Of a stretch of DNA of 64,000 bases, positions 10,276 through 21,256 are shown piece by piece. The stretch spans positions 15,224,134 through 15,288,133 of the forward strand of contig NC_083564.1 of NCBI RefSeq assembly GCF_019925205.1, read 5' to 3'. The position numbers were made by a program, and so were the translations under genes. The notes under the pieces were generated by a model, which saw only the letters and a list, made by a program, of their open reading frames with translations, had not been told where the DNA came from and did not search any database. How positions within the stretch are numbered: position 1 is the stretch's first letter; each line of letters opens with the position of its first letter. This DNA comes from Metopolophium dirhodum. Taxonomy: Eukaryota > Arthropoda > Insecta > Hemiptera > Aphididae.

Positions 10276-12243
10276 AGTTAGGTATAAATATCGACAGCCA
10301 CTGGGTTTGACAGCCGAGGAGGTGTGTTGCAGAATACTAAGAATTATTATCTTATTATAAATTATAAATTATTTAGATATAATATGGCTATTTGGTGAGC
10401 AAGTGGCCAAGAGCGTCCTCAGGCGGGGTGGGTGGATGAAGCTGCTCCCCCCAATTGGCTTTTTCTTTGTAAATTATTCTAATTATTAACAATGATTTTA
10501 ATCTCCTGAAAAAACTTAAAAAATTCCATAAAAATTTTAAATAATTGTAAATATAATGCACTAAATTGTTTTTATTATAAATTATAACACACATTTTAAA
10601 CTTAGAAAAAAAAGTAAAAGAAGTTTACAGAAAAAACTGATCATTTCTGGACTTCTTTAATCTGAAAAATTAATTATTCTTTTAGATTCTGAGCGAAGCG
10701 ATGAATGTATTGATTTTACAATGATGTGTGTTTTTTTTTTAGTTTTTTAATTTTCTTTTGTGTCTGTCGTCACCTTTTAGGACAGTAAAAGTGCTTGGAT
10801 TATCTTCAACAGTAACTTTTCTGATAGGAAAATTAATCTAGTTGGTACTTTGGGGAATCAAAAGTTAAAATTTCCCAGTAGTTTACAAGGTTCCTGATAT
10901 ATTACATATTTTACTATAGCATTTAAAAAATATTAAAAACACAAAAATTTTTTTTTATAAGAATTTAATGTTTAAATTTTGACATCATTTATCAAATTAA
11001 ACATTTAATAATTATTTTGTTGTTAAAATTTATAAAATGATCAACTTTTATATTTAATGCTACTAATAGGTGGGTCCTTATTCCCGCAACTTCATAATGT
11101 TATTTTTATTCTAATCTCACGTATACTTATTGCGTTTAAATGTATAGATTGTATATTTCTTGTAAAAAAAAAAGAATTTCAAATTTAAAAAAAGGTTCCA
11201 CTTAAATAGGCTATGTATAAATTACTTTATTCACATTAATATCATAAAATATACTTGTTCGGTGCCATAATTTAAATCGACGAATCCTTATTTCAGAGTA
11301 TAAGGAAATACTGACATGGGACTGTGGTATAACAAAGTGGGAACAAACAACCACTTTGACAAAAAAACAGGCAGTGGTGAAGTACAGATAACACTAGGAT
11401 GGCATTTTCTAACAAGTGAAAAATTATGGAGAAAGAATTTAAGGAAATTGGGTTTTAGGGTTATATTGGAAACACAATATAAACATAAGTATTATATTAT
11501 TATCTTAACATTACTAAAAATATTAAATTATAATATTGTTTTAAATATGTGTGTAGCATTTTTATGACGATAAAACTGTTATATTCTAAACATTTTAGGT
11601 TAAAAGATATATATAAAAAAAAATTCAGCAGTTCAATAGTTAAAACTAATACAATGTTAACATATTTTCAGCGGTCAAAGAATAATAATTTTACTTAGTT
11701 AAATATTAATTTTAATATTATATAGGACGGTCCTATCGGTACATCAAAACAAACTAAAATTAACTATATGACCCTGTTAGTATAATTAAAACAAAATATG
11801 AATAGTAATATTTTTATAAAGCAAAATTGCAGGGTAAATTAAACGTAGTATGTCTGAGCCTATATCATTAATCTCATTCATTTATGGTAGGTATATCACT
11901 GCCCACTGGTTGTGCATTATTGAAAGGTACATCATTGGTGAGTTCTCGAGTTCAATCTATTTTTAAATCTCCTCCCAATTCTTCAAAAATTGTTACTTGT
12001 ATCCAGTCTGAAATGATAACAAATGATTACACAATGCTATTCCATTCAAACGACATCAAATAAGAATGTACAATGCGTTTATTATACTAATAGGCAGTCT
12101 TGTAAAGTACTTGAGTAAAAATATCTGAATAAAAGTATTCAGATACATATCTATATATTTTTTTTAACACAAGAAATCTTTATCATTATAACGAAAGTTA
12201 TATAATCAAAGGTTGTCCTAAATAAATATTTTATGTAGATATT
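10276..12243. other. host/repeat DNA, no gene seen
   Basis: It begins with AGTT and a TATA-like gtataaatat, possibly the remainder of the LTR disrupted by gypsy-1. About 10600-11080 is a diverged member of the AT-rich dispersed repeat that recurs at about 27600 and 53860 (shared landmarks: ggttcctgatatatta and a tttaatgtttaaattttgac-like stretch). One 83-codon open frame here has no recognisable feature and is not called a gene. Confidence 0.5.
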
Positions 12244-12692
12244 CAGGGTGTAACAGAAAGAACTGATTTTTGGAAGAACTTTTGTTCTTATCATTATTTT
12301 AAAAAATTTTTGTCACATACAATTTATAGCCACTTGCGCTACACAATATTTTTTATTTTTTAATACTGAAAAAAAATTTTTAAATTTGACTTAATTTTTT
12401 ATGAATAAATTCAAAATAGCCAATTTGTGAATTTGATTATAAGAACGATTTGGATGGTAAAAGCATTTATCTAAGTCGAGTAGTTTATTTTTTAGAATTT
12501 TTTAAAATATCAATATTTTTTTGATTAAATTAATTTGGAACGCAATAACTTTTAAAAAAATATTATTTATGGTAATTTGTTAAAATGGGTTTATTCTTTA
12601 AACTATTTAGTTATCATATAATTTTTACAATTTTTGTCATACGTTTAAGTAACATCAGTTTATTTTTTTGTCAGTTTTTTTGTTACACCTTG
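12244..12692. mobile_element. MITE-like element with 21-bp inverted ends
   Basis: The left end CAGGGTGTAACAGAAAGAAC pairs with the right end, whose reverse complement is CAAGGTGTAACAAAAAAAC. That gives about 21 bp of terminal inverted repeat around a 449-bp AT-rich interior without coding potential. The target duplication could not be fixed because both flanks are T-rich. Superfamily unknown. Confidence 0.6.
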
Positions 12693-12784
12693 TTTTGTAT
12701 ATATACGTCATGTACGGGTAACCACTCCCAGTGGACTTAGTATAATATTTTATTAGTAGTCATGAGTTGATTCAGCCATTGTCG

Positions 12785-13990
12785 TTCTGTTGTCAGACAA
12801 TAGTACAAAGAGCAATTTTTTGGCAGCGTTGAATAGCCTCAATGTTGGATTCACCAACACAACCCCACAGTTGTATGGGCGGACTAGTCCTGGGAACAAA
12901 AATTGACCCCACCAGAACAGACAATTTTGCCTAATATTGGGCTAATAATAAAATATTTATAAGTTATGGGCCAAAATTTATTCAAGGAGCCAAAAGTTTC
13001 GCCACACCATGGCGGGGATCGCCCACCAGCCACCCTAGCCACTGCCCACTCCACCCACAGTTATACTCCATAGGTTCATATTGGTTTAAATATTGCTACG
13101 TATAATAGACGTTTACTTGTAAGATCTAGTTCGGAGTGTCTTCCGACCACCCAATGAAGTTTTCTCGTTTTCTACTTAATTTACAGTTTTTTCTGACAAA
13201 CATGATGTTTTGGTGAGTAATGAAAGGTGTATTCTTAGATATTTTTCAGAATCGTTCATTGGGATGATCTGTTGATCCAAATATAGTATTGAACCATAAA
13301 CACTTTTACGAACGTGTAATTGACGTTCACCGATTTATCACTGTTAATTTTGTTTTTCTAACGTTTTGTAGAGTTGGAAACGTGTCTGTTGATGTTCATT
13401 ATTAACAGTCTGCTGTTTTTCATCAGTTACCATTATTGCTATAACATTGATATCATTGAATTGTTGTTGGTTAGAATGCCATCTGAATAAAGTATGTACG
13501 AAATAGTTACGCGAACACTGCTGATATCTTTTTCCAGACAGTAATTGCTTCTTCGTGTATAGTCTATCAACATTTTTAATCACTTAAAAGTATTTTTTGT
13601 ATAATTGTGATAAACTCGGAAGAAGCGATATCGATCTGTAAGAATTTTCCTGGTATAAGCAGCATGATTACTTGCGCTCGTTTCCATTGTTAAGGAATCA
13701 TTCTTTTTGAACGATGACATTGTTTATGTGTGTTGGATGAAAAATAGCCTTTTTAGGTAGGTACCTAGTTCTGTCAGTATTTTCTGGTTTATTTAGTCAT
13801 AAATCATAATACCAGATGACTTTTTTTGAATTCATATTGATTTATTTCGCCATATTTTCGAGTATTTCGATCAATGGTTGACATTGCTCTATATAGAGTT
13901 CAGGAACGATATTTTTCGTTTGGAAATTGGAAATCGAGTTCCAGATGACGTGCTTACATTTCAGCTATGGTCAGAACCCACCCATGATTC
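12785..13990 (-). pseudogene. decayed Jockey-like LINE ORF2 (RT to C-terminus)
   Basis: Minus-strand frames give scattered non-LTR reverse-transcriptase pieces in the right order. Near 13660 there is VIMLLIPGKF (RT entry region, usually with KPGK). Near 13260 comes MNDSEKYLRIHL, then an arginine/lysine-rich stretch, and near 12870 IQLWGCVGESNIEAIQRCQ, the region that normally follows RT in Jockey-clade ORF2. Several stops and frameshifts separate them, so the copy is old and inactive. A gypsy LTR starts just beyond the right edge. Confidence 0.6.
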
Positions 13991-14010
13991 ATCTTCCTTG
14001 AGAATTGTTG

Positions 14011-14419
14011 TGTAACGTATGTTACATCATTACGTTTATTTTATAAGCATCATAATATGCACAATAGGCATATTATGCGCTGACTATAATATATATTAAA
14101 CCCCTTCGGTTTACGTGCCACTTATATATTTTATGAGCTCCGGCCAATATCGCTATGTAAGAGAAAGGCAGTTCCCCGCTATTCCATCACGCGCACCTGA
14201 ACTCCGTACAATCCTACCTTTTTGGTAACTTTGTTCGTATATTGTAAGTAATATTAAATTTGTTTGTATTAATAATAATTTAGATCAATCGTTATTTATT
14301 TGTAATATTAGGATCCTAATACCATTCGTGCTCTCGAGTTACGGTAAAAATATATTCAAAAGAACTAATTTCTTCCTTGAATATCTTATATTGAACGGGT
14401 CATTCCCGACCACGTTACA
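14011..14419 (+). repeat. gypsy-2 5' LTR
   Basis: It runs from TGTAACGTATGTTACATC to CGACCACGTTACA, about 409 bp with TG...CA ends and an internal AT-rich promoter-like stretch. It is followed two bases later by a primer-site-like TTGGTGGAGGCGC. No second copy of this LTR was found in the window, so the right end rests on the TTACA-plus-primer-site context. Confidence 0.7.
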
Positions 14420-14421
14420 TA

Positions 14422-14440
14422 TTGGTGGAGGCGCAGAAGC
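14422..14440 (+). promoter_or_regulatory. gypsy-2 primer binding site candidate
   Basis: The stretch ttggtggaggcgcagaagc lies just after the LTR end and contains the TGG start typical of tRNA-primed sites. The matching tRNA was not identified. Confidence 0.5.
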
Positions 14441-14627
14441 TCTTAATTAGTTGAAGTAACAGATATTTACGATTGGTTTCGATTTGTTACTAGTTATTAA
14501 GTTTAGTTAATTGAATAGTAGGAAAATAATAAAATTAGAGTGTAGTTGAGTTAAGAATAATTGAAGTTTTTTTTTTATTATATTTACAATTTATGATATA
14601 CATGATATATATTAAATATTAAGAATA

Positions 14628-15723
14628 TGAGTAAAAGAATTGAAAGAGTTGCGGGACTAGAAAATTTATGTTTAGGCATCTAATAATTTTAATTTCAATT
14701 AAAATTTTACTTACGAGATTTTAAGTATTAGATATAAAAGTATAGACGTATAGGGAATAAAGGAATAACTTGGTTAGATAATTTACATATAAGAATAAAA
14801 TCGTTTGAATTTTTTTACGAGATTTACAAGATTTTAAGTTTCAAGAACAGGAGTAAATTACATATAGGGGTTATGTTATCAGAGAAAACATATAGTAAAA
14901 ATAAAAATTAAGTTATTTAATTTTTTTTTTATCTGAATATTTATCTTAACATTAGTAGGAAATAAACACTTGCTAATGCAAAATTGAAAAATCTGAAACT
15001 AGCAAAAGAAGAAGCATATAAAGAATTTATAATTAAAATAGTAAGAATATGTTATAAAATAAACAAGAATATGACGGAAGAAGAAATATGTGAACACATT
15101 TTAAAAGGAGTACCTACCCAAAGAAACTTTTCATTTAATAAGGTTAGCAGATAATACATCGATCGCAAGCATTAAAAAAACTCTAGAGAAACTATAATTA
15201 ACAAATCTATTGAGATCGGAGGACAAAGTAAAGGGAGAAGTAAAGAAATTGACTAAAGAAATAGAGGTATTAAAAAATCATATAAGTCAAATTAAAATTA
15301 GACAAACTCAAAATAACATACCCCATAGTAACAATAGTTATCAGAACGAAGGGTGAACTAGTTATAACAATGGATTCAGCTTTTATAATAGAAATCAACA
15401 CTACCAACCACCTATATTTAATAACCCAAATGAATATTATCAAAATAATCCAAGACCAAACTTTTATCTGAATTACAACTATCCCACAAAATAAATAATA
15501 ACCAGATGACAATCACCCGATTTCCTAGACCAAACTTTTAACAAAATTATAATTATAATATTTAAAATAATAACCAATTATCCAACACACAACGCCCTAC
15601 ACAAAGTAATCAGGGAACAATACCCCATACTAATTATACTTATGGAAATCAACAAGGGCCACCGATATGTTTTCATTGTGGAATTCCGGGACACATAAAA
15701 AGAAACTGTAATACTTTTGTATA
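14628..15723 (+). pseudogene. gypsy-2 gag with CCHC zinc knuckle
   Basis: It starts at an ATG (MSKRIERVAG) after the leader. Frames are broken by stops, but gag-like pieces remain, such as MTEEEICEHILKGVPTQ near 15070, typical of the capsid region. An N/Y/Q-rich linker follows, then a clear nucleocapsid knuckle CFHCGIPGHIKRNC (C-X2-C-X4-H-X4-C) at about 15668-15709. A stop follows shortly after the knuckle. Gag would package RNA; this copy could not make a full protein. Confidence 0.75.
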
Positions 15724-15928
15724 AAAAAAACTAATAGTTCCACAGATAACTGGGTCTGCACAGGAACAACAATACATTACCATCAACATACCTTTAAATA
15801 TCGTCAAAAATACAAATACAAATAATACTATTTATACTTATTATGATAATAATAAAGAAAAAATTAAAATAGAAATACAAGGAAAAATAAATGACCAAAC
15901 TACTACATTGTTATTAGATACATGCGCG

Positions 15929-15966
15929 AGTGTAACAGTTATAAACAAAAATACTATTAAATGTAA
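15929..15966 (+). repeat. left 38-bp target-site duplication
   Basis: A 38-base segment (agtgtaacag...aaatgtaa) inside the protease coding sequence, repeated exactly on the other side of the LINE insert. Confidence 0.9.
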
Positions 15967-16596
15967 AGATTAATAAAACCGAATTCCAATGAAATCCCCC
16001 CCTTGAAAATGGGAGATGCTTATCTAAATACAGAAGCCGATAAATGCGAATTGTTTGCTCATACTCTTAAAAATTCTTTTACATTAAACAGCTCACTAGA
16101 TAACTCTACAAACTATCTAGTTCAACAAAAACTAAGCGAGTACGATATTCATCCCCAAAATATGCTGCCATACTCAAACCCCAATGAAATCTTAGATATA
16201 ATCAAAAAGTTACCAAAAATAAAAACACCCGGACACGATTTAATCACTTATACTATTCTAAAAAATCTACCCAGAAAAGCAATAACATATTTATCCATCT
16301 TATTCAATTCCCTAATAAAAATCGGGTACTTTCCTGCTGAATGGAAATTGGCTACAATAATATTGTTCAAAAAACCAGGTAAAGATAACTCAAACCCCAT
16401 AAATTACAGACCTATAAGCCTTCTGTCCTCAGTATCAAAAATATTTGAAAAAATTATTCACTCAAGGCTTACCAGTTATTTAAATGCAATAAATGCTATC
16501 CCGCATTTCCAATTTGGATTTAAATCTCACCACTCCACTACTCAACAACTTTTACGACTAACGGAGCATATAAATGATGGATTTGAAAAAAAAACT
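15967..16596 (+). mobile_element. LINE RT fragment inserted in the protease
   Basis: A 630-bp insert encoding the front half of a non-LTR reverse transcriptase: WKLATIILFKKPGK, then NYRPISLLSSVSKIFEKII, then FQFGFKSHHSTTQQLLRLTE. It ends in an A-rich stretch (tttgaaaaaaaaact) at the second copy of the target sequence. Both the endonuclease side and the YADD half of RT are absent. The frame is open throughout. It looks like target-primed insertion from a template ending at, or primed within, an internal A-run. This is inference from the junctions. Confidence 0.85.
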
Positions 16597-16634
16597 AGTG
16601 TAACAGTTATAAACAAAAATACTATTAAATGTAA
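16597..16634 (+). repeat. right 38-bp target-site duplication
   Basis: Exact second copy of the 38-base protease segment found before the LINE insert, in the same reading frame as the first. Confidence 0.9.
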
Positions 16635-16830
16635 TAACCTAACTTCCGAAAGCGAACTCTTCCTTGAAACGGCGACCAATTCTAAACTGAACATTCTAGG
16701 AACAGCTGTGACTCTGATAAAAATAGGAACGATAGTAATAAATCATAAAATAATAATAGTTGACAATCTATGTACACCAGTAATAATAGGATTAGACATA
16801 ATGAAAAAAATTAGCTTTAAGTGGTTTTAA

Positions 16831-19360
16831 ATTTTACATTCTCAATGAATCCGTATATAAAATCAAATATTTATTCTTTTTAGTTTATAAATTCTATTAT
16901 AATTTTAATCATGTTAAAAAAAATTTGAAATGTTATATTAATATATTTTGAACATTTTTAACAGATGACTTTAGTTAAAGATAACAATGAGTAAAGTTTA
17001 AATTATAGTTAAACCAAATTATATAGTTTAAAAGTCTCTATACAATTAACGTTAAACATGAAAAACTGGATCAGTAACATAATAAATCGTGCAAAAAAAA
17101 TATTTTTAAAAGTCAGTATTTTACAGAATCTAAAAATACTTTCTTAAATTTGTATTTCTACTCAAATATTTTTTTTTACTGAATATTTAAATACATATTT
17201 TGATTACTTTTCAAAATAAGTACATATTATATTATCTTTATCTGTATTCTGTACTTGAATACTTTTGAAAAATATAATTTTCAAGACAGATAATTAGGCT
17301 TAAATGTATAATATGTTATTAATTTATATTTGCAAAATGTTCTAGATTTCTAAATATAACGTATCTCGTTTGATTTTTATTTCTCATAAGTAAAATATTG
17401 TGTTTGAGTAACTACAAGAATATGCTTCATACTCTTCAATGAGTATAAGTTAATACGATACGAATATCATAATACATGTAGTTTAACCAAGCATATTCAA
17501 AGACTTATAATATTTACGAATTTATGCAATAATTGATTCACAGGTGTCTTAAAAATGTGTAAATTATTGATTAATGATTAAATAAAACTGTTATTTATTG
17601 ATGAATGAAAACATATAATAAAAAAATTAAATCATTTCTCACCCAAAAATACTCCAAATTTCTTTTTGAAAAAATCTAAATGAAATGGTATTACGCCTAA
17701 AAAGAAAAATTATAAAATAATTAATCAATATATAGCCGTGTTGAAGCATTCGAACGCTTTGACAAACGTCGATGTTGTACGTTGTTCTCAAATTTTTTTA
17801 AGACGGCCGATTGGTCATTTTACCATTTGTAATTTATTTCAACCATAAATAATTGCACGTTAATAAGATTATTATGAATAAAAAGTATACTAAATAATAT
17901 TCCAAGTAAAATTTGCTATTCCCTACAATATATAAATTAGAACACTGAAAAATAGTCCTTGAAATAATGATAAAAATACAATTATATTTAAAATTAAAAA
18001 CTGAGATTTATAAAAATGTACTTCATATAATTAATTTAATATTAGTAAATATACAACTCAAATTAAAATATTCATTAATCAAATAACTTACCCATAGTTT
18101 TCATTCTCAACACGTAAAAATTATAGCTTTCAAATCTTAATAAATTGGCTGTAAACATTATTATATAAAGTTTATATGTCAGTATTATGAAGGTATTTAA
18201 AATTTCTGAGTTCGGAATATATTATTAGACAACTTTAGTTTTTACTCTGTGATTCATGATATACTGTAGTAAAAATTTTCCGAAACATTACATTAATTTA
18301 AAATTTAACCTAGATGATATTATGAATAAACAGTTTTCAATGGTTGTTTAATATTATCCTTTATTGCATATAAAAGCCACAAATAGATGTAAATGTAAAT
18401 AAAAAGGAAAAATTATTAGAGAAATAAATAAAATAAAATAACTTTTTCCAAGGGTTATTGATATTTGATTAGATTTTGAATTCTTTGTACATTCGCTATG
18501 TTGAATATTATACGTTATATTGTGTGATAGACGTACATAATGTATGTAATATATAGAGATACACGGTCGATAATAATATATTACAGATCAAATGCTCTAA
18601 AATATCTATAATATATGTAAATAATAAATATAAAATAGCATACGTAATTTTAAATTTTTCACTCGATCTATGCTCATCTTTTTTACTAAAAATAATTTAA
18701 ACAAAATACACAAAAATTAATAAGTAACTGTCTGATATAAAAATTATTTAATAACGTAAAAAAAATCTTATTTTCTTTTTTTCATTGATGTGAAGTGTAT
18801 ACTCTCAATTACATCAGATACTTATCTTTGTATGCACACTTGCGCCACCCCGGCTCAGAAACCGTTTCAGTAGTTGCTTCTGCTTTTAAATGGCCTAATG
18901 AAGTGGTATGACTAAAAACAGGTTCATTTTTTGAAAATGACTGACGGACTAAACAAATACATATGCAAATAGCGTTTGATGTGAAATTTCGAAAATTTTA
19001 CAATGCATAGAAATGACTGATATTAACATTCAGCTTAACTTTCATCTATATTCTGTATTCTTTCACTGTTACATTGAAATAATAATTAGTCTCAATAAAT
19101 CAAATAGGTAATGTGAAAAGAAAATTAAAAAACTCCATTAATTTATCCACTCTTTATCCATTCATTTTTCAAAATAAACTTACTTGGATTATCTAAATTC
19201 AAACATAATATGACAGTTAATAATTATTATCGTAATTCATACTTTTAATTCGGGTACCTAATTCGACACTATATTAATAATAGTTTTCAATAATAGTTTT
19301 CTTCAGAAGAATGTTAGAATTCAAATACAAATTCAAAGATAATCTTAACATAGGTAGTAT
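16831..19360. other. AT-rich stretch, no gene seen
   Basis: About 2.5 kb with very low GC and no supported coding frame, RNA gene or clear repeat boundary. A short less AT-rich patch near 17740-17800 and another near 18840-18910 carry nothing I can identify. Confidence 0.5.
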
Positions 19361-19900
19361 AAAACAAAGCCCCGCTACCTGTCTGTATGCTTAGATCTTT
19401 AAAACTACGCAACGAATTTTGATGCGGTATTTTTTAATTAATAGAGTGATTCAAGAGAAAGGTTTAGATTCACAATTAGATCTGGAAGGTCCAACCCAGG
19501 AGGTGCTCAAACAAGAATTTTGAGATTAAGATGGAAATTTTTTTTTATAAATGGTTACTTTTGGTTATATAGAAGAAATAATTAGTAGAAAATAGTGTTT
19601 ACTATTTTGTTAGTTGCCATTGGTTATCGGGCAGATCAGATACAAGCATACATCAATTTCAATTTTCGCACATTGCCTATAAACATGGCTGAGTAGCACT
19701 AATAGCTGCTCATCGGCGGTCGTTGCCTACTTGAATACTTCGTACATTGTCCGCGATCCGCCATACCTAGTTGGATAGCCTACCAGGATGTCTGAGCTGA
19801 ACTTAATGCAACGAGTTCCACCCAAAAGGAGTTGAACAATTAGAATTTTTTTAAGAGTTGTAATTTTTTACGGGCAACAAAGTGCGCAGGGTAAGCTAGT
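19361..19900 (+). mobile_element. non-autonomous Helitron
   Basis: The body carries the arthropod Helitron landmark aactacgcaacgaatttt followed by gatgcggta. The right end gggcaacaaagtgcgcaggg...CTAGT matches the canonical Helitron 3' terminus (CTRRT) and closely resembles the 3' end of the larger Helitron at 40231. No coding region. The left end was not fixed. Confidence 0.7.
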
Positions 19901-20279
19901 AATATTTAATTTGTTTTATTAGTGAGATTATATTATATCTTCTACTTTTGTCTCTATTATCAGATAAGATTGAGTTTTCATATATTATTATTTTATGAAG
20001 TGTAATAATTAAAAGTTAAAACAGAATGGTTTCTGTTGTAGTAACAACGACAACAGCGGATATTGTATAATAAACTAAAGTAGTTAAAAAATAATCTTAA
20101 CTTACTCTGAATGTGGCCGCATATATTTTTATTTAAATATACTATAAATCATAAATATGTATTTTAGATTAGAACATAAGTTGTCATTTTGCAAACATTT
20201 ATCATAGTTAGTAAAAACATAGGTACTTACAATAATATTTTACTGCAAATGAAATATATAGAATAATATTATTGTTAAT
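19901..20279. other. AT-rich stretch, no gene seen
   Basis: Short AT-rich interval between the Helitron and the duplicated flank of the copia element. Nothing recognised. Confidence 0.5.
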
Positions 20280-20650
20280 TTATAAATATTCCAAAACATT
20301 AATTAAGTAACATTATTGATTTATAATTTAATACTTGATTTGTAGTGTATTACCTACATAGGCGCAACTAGACCTCTAAAACGTGAGGTGCTACAATAAT
20401 CGTAATTTATGGTATTTCAATATGATTATGATAGTTAGACCTAAAAAATTAGAACTTTGGGGTGCTAACGACCTTTTTTCACCAGCCTAGTCCCGCCAAT
20501 GATTACCTATCCAAAATAGTATAATATTTTGTGACAAAATGTATACCTAAGTCCTGACTACATACTTATTATCCAAAACAATTTTTATCAAATATTAAGC
20601 ATTAGCTATGTTAAATTTTATTTATAGGAGAATATCTGAAATATTTATTT
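20280..20650 (+). repeat. duplicated flank F, left copy
   Basis: A roughly 370-bp non-coding sequence (from tataaatattccaaaac) that abuts the copia 5' LTR and recurs, diverged, right after the truncated 3' LTR at about 25251. It includes the shared landmarks ttagaactttggggtgctaa and ccagcctagtcccgcc. Confidence 0.85.
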
Positions 20651-20651
20651 T

Positions 20652-21022
20652 TGTTGAAATATACAATTAATATTAGTATTCAAACCATGTAAACACACGT
20701 GCGTGTACAATGTCGTTTTCTAATAGATACTTATGCAGTTACGATATAGCTGTGTAACACCTTTACTATCGCTTTCTATATTATATACGGATACGGGATG
20801 GCCTCCATTGTTCATATAAATAGGGCTTTTGATGTATGTAATAATCACTTGCACAGACGCTGTCATACCGAGTGTACGCGGTGTGTGTGTGTATAGTCAC
20901 AGTTTAATTGTCCAGTTAGTTCTACGTTATTATATATTATACTTATACATAATCATATTGTCGTGTTATAACTTATTATATTAATGCTAACATCATTAGT
21001 CTGTCAAGCTCCACTTTTAACA
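20652..21022 (+). repeat. copia 5' LTR (371 bp)
   Basis: TGTTGAAATATACAATT...CTTTTAACA, bounded on the right by the primer site. It contains a TATA-like catataaatag and a GT-rich run. It differs from the 3' copy by several substitutions and small indels. Confidence 0.88.
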
Positions 21023-21038
21023 GGTTATGGGCCCAGGA
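21023..21038 (+). promoter_or_regulatory. copia-type primer binding site
   Basis: GGTTATGGGCCCAGGA directly follows the LTR. GGTTATGGGCCCAG is the known Drosophila copia primer site, which pairs with an internal fragment of initiator Met-tRNA rather than its 3' end. Identity with that motif is a strong match. Confidence 0.88.
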
Positions 21039-21084
21039 CAATAGCCCAGGACAATAGCCCAGGACATTAGCCCAGTCAATAACC
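21031..21084 (+). repeat. 13-bp tandem repeat starting within the primer site
   Basis: The unit GCCCAGGACAATA occurs about four times in a row, the last copies slightly changed. The first unit overlaps the 3' part of the primer binding site, so part of the primer-pairing sequence is duplicated downstream. Confidence 0.85.
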
Positions 21085-21256
21085 AAGACATACAGTCTAG
21101 TGGATTCGTGATCGAAGTATTTTTATATTTGTATTAACGCAGAAAACTACAACCAGTCGGAGATATCCTGGATTTCGGAAAACAGCGGAACAGTGTACAT
21201 AGGTAAAGTTTTGTTATAAATTGTTATACAGGAAAGTATACGAGAAACCATCGGTC

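Larger units (their letters stand above)
14011..16830 (+). mobile_element. gypsy-2: LTR, gag and protease remnant
   Basis: It comprises an LTR, primer site, degraded gag, CCHC zinc knuckle and the protease of a Ty3/gypsy-type element. RT, integrase and the second LTR are absent downstream, so the element is 3' truncated. A LINE fragment is inserted in the protease. Confidence 0.75.
15724..16830 (+). pseudogene. gypsy-2 protease region, split by a LINE insertion
   Basis: The aspartic protease active site reads LLLDTCASVTVINK, with Cys in place of the usual Gly. The frame then stops in the duplicated target sequence. After the LINE insert the same protease frame resumes (SVTVINKNTIKC) and continues to a flap/C-terminal landmark NLCTPVIIGLDIMKK, ending at TAA. 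The downstream part is therefore fused in frame to LINE residues in an 828-base open frame from 16003. The fusion looks like a chance product of insertion. Protease identity is secure; any activity is unlikely. Confidence 0.8.

Noticed and set aside
11316..11567. 83-codon plus-strand frame
   Set aside because: No domain, no supporting context and an AT-rich low-complexity C-terminus; compatible with chance.
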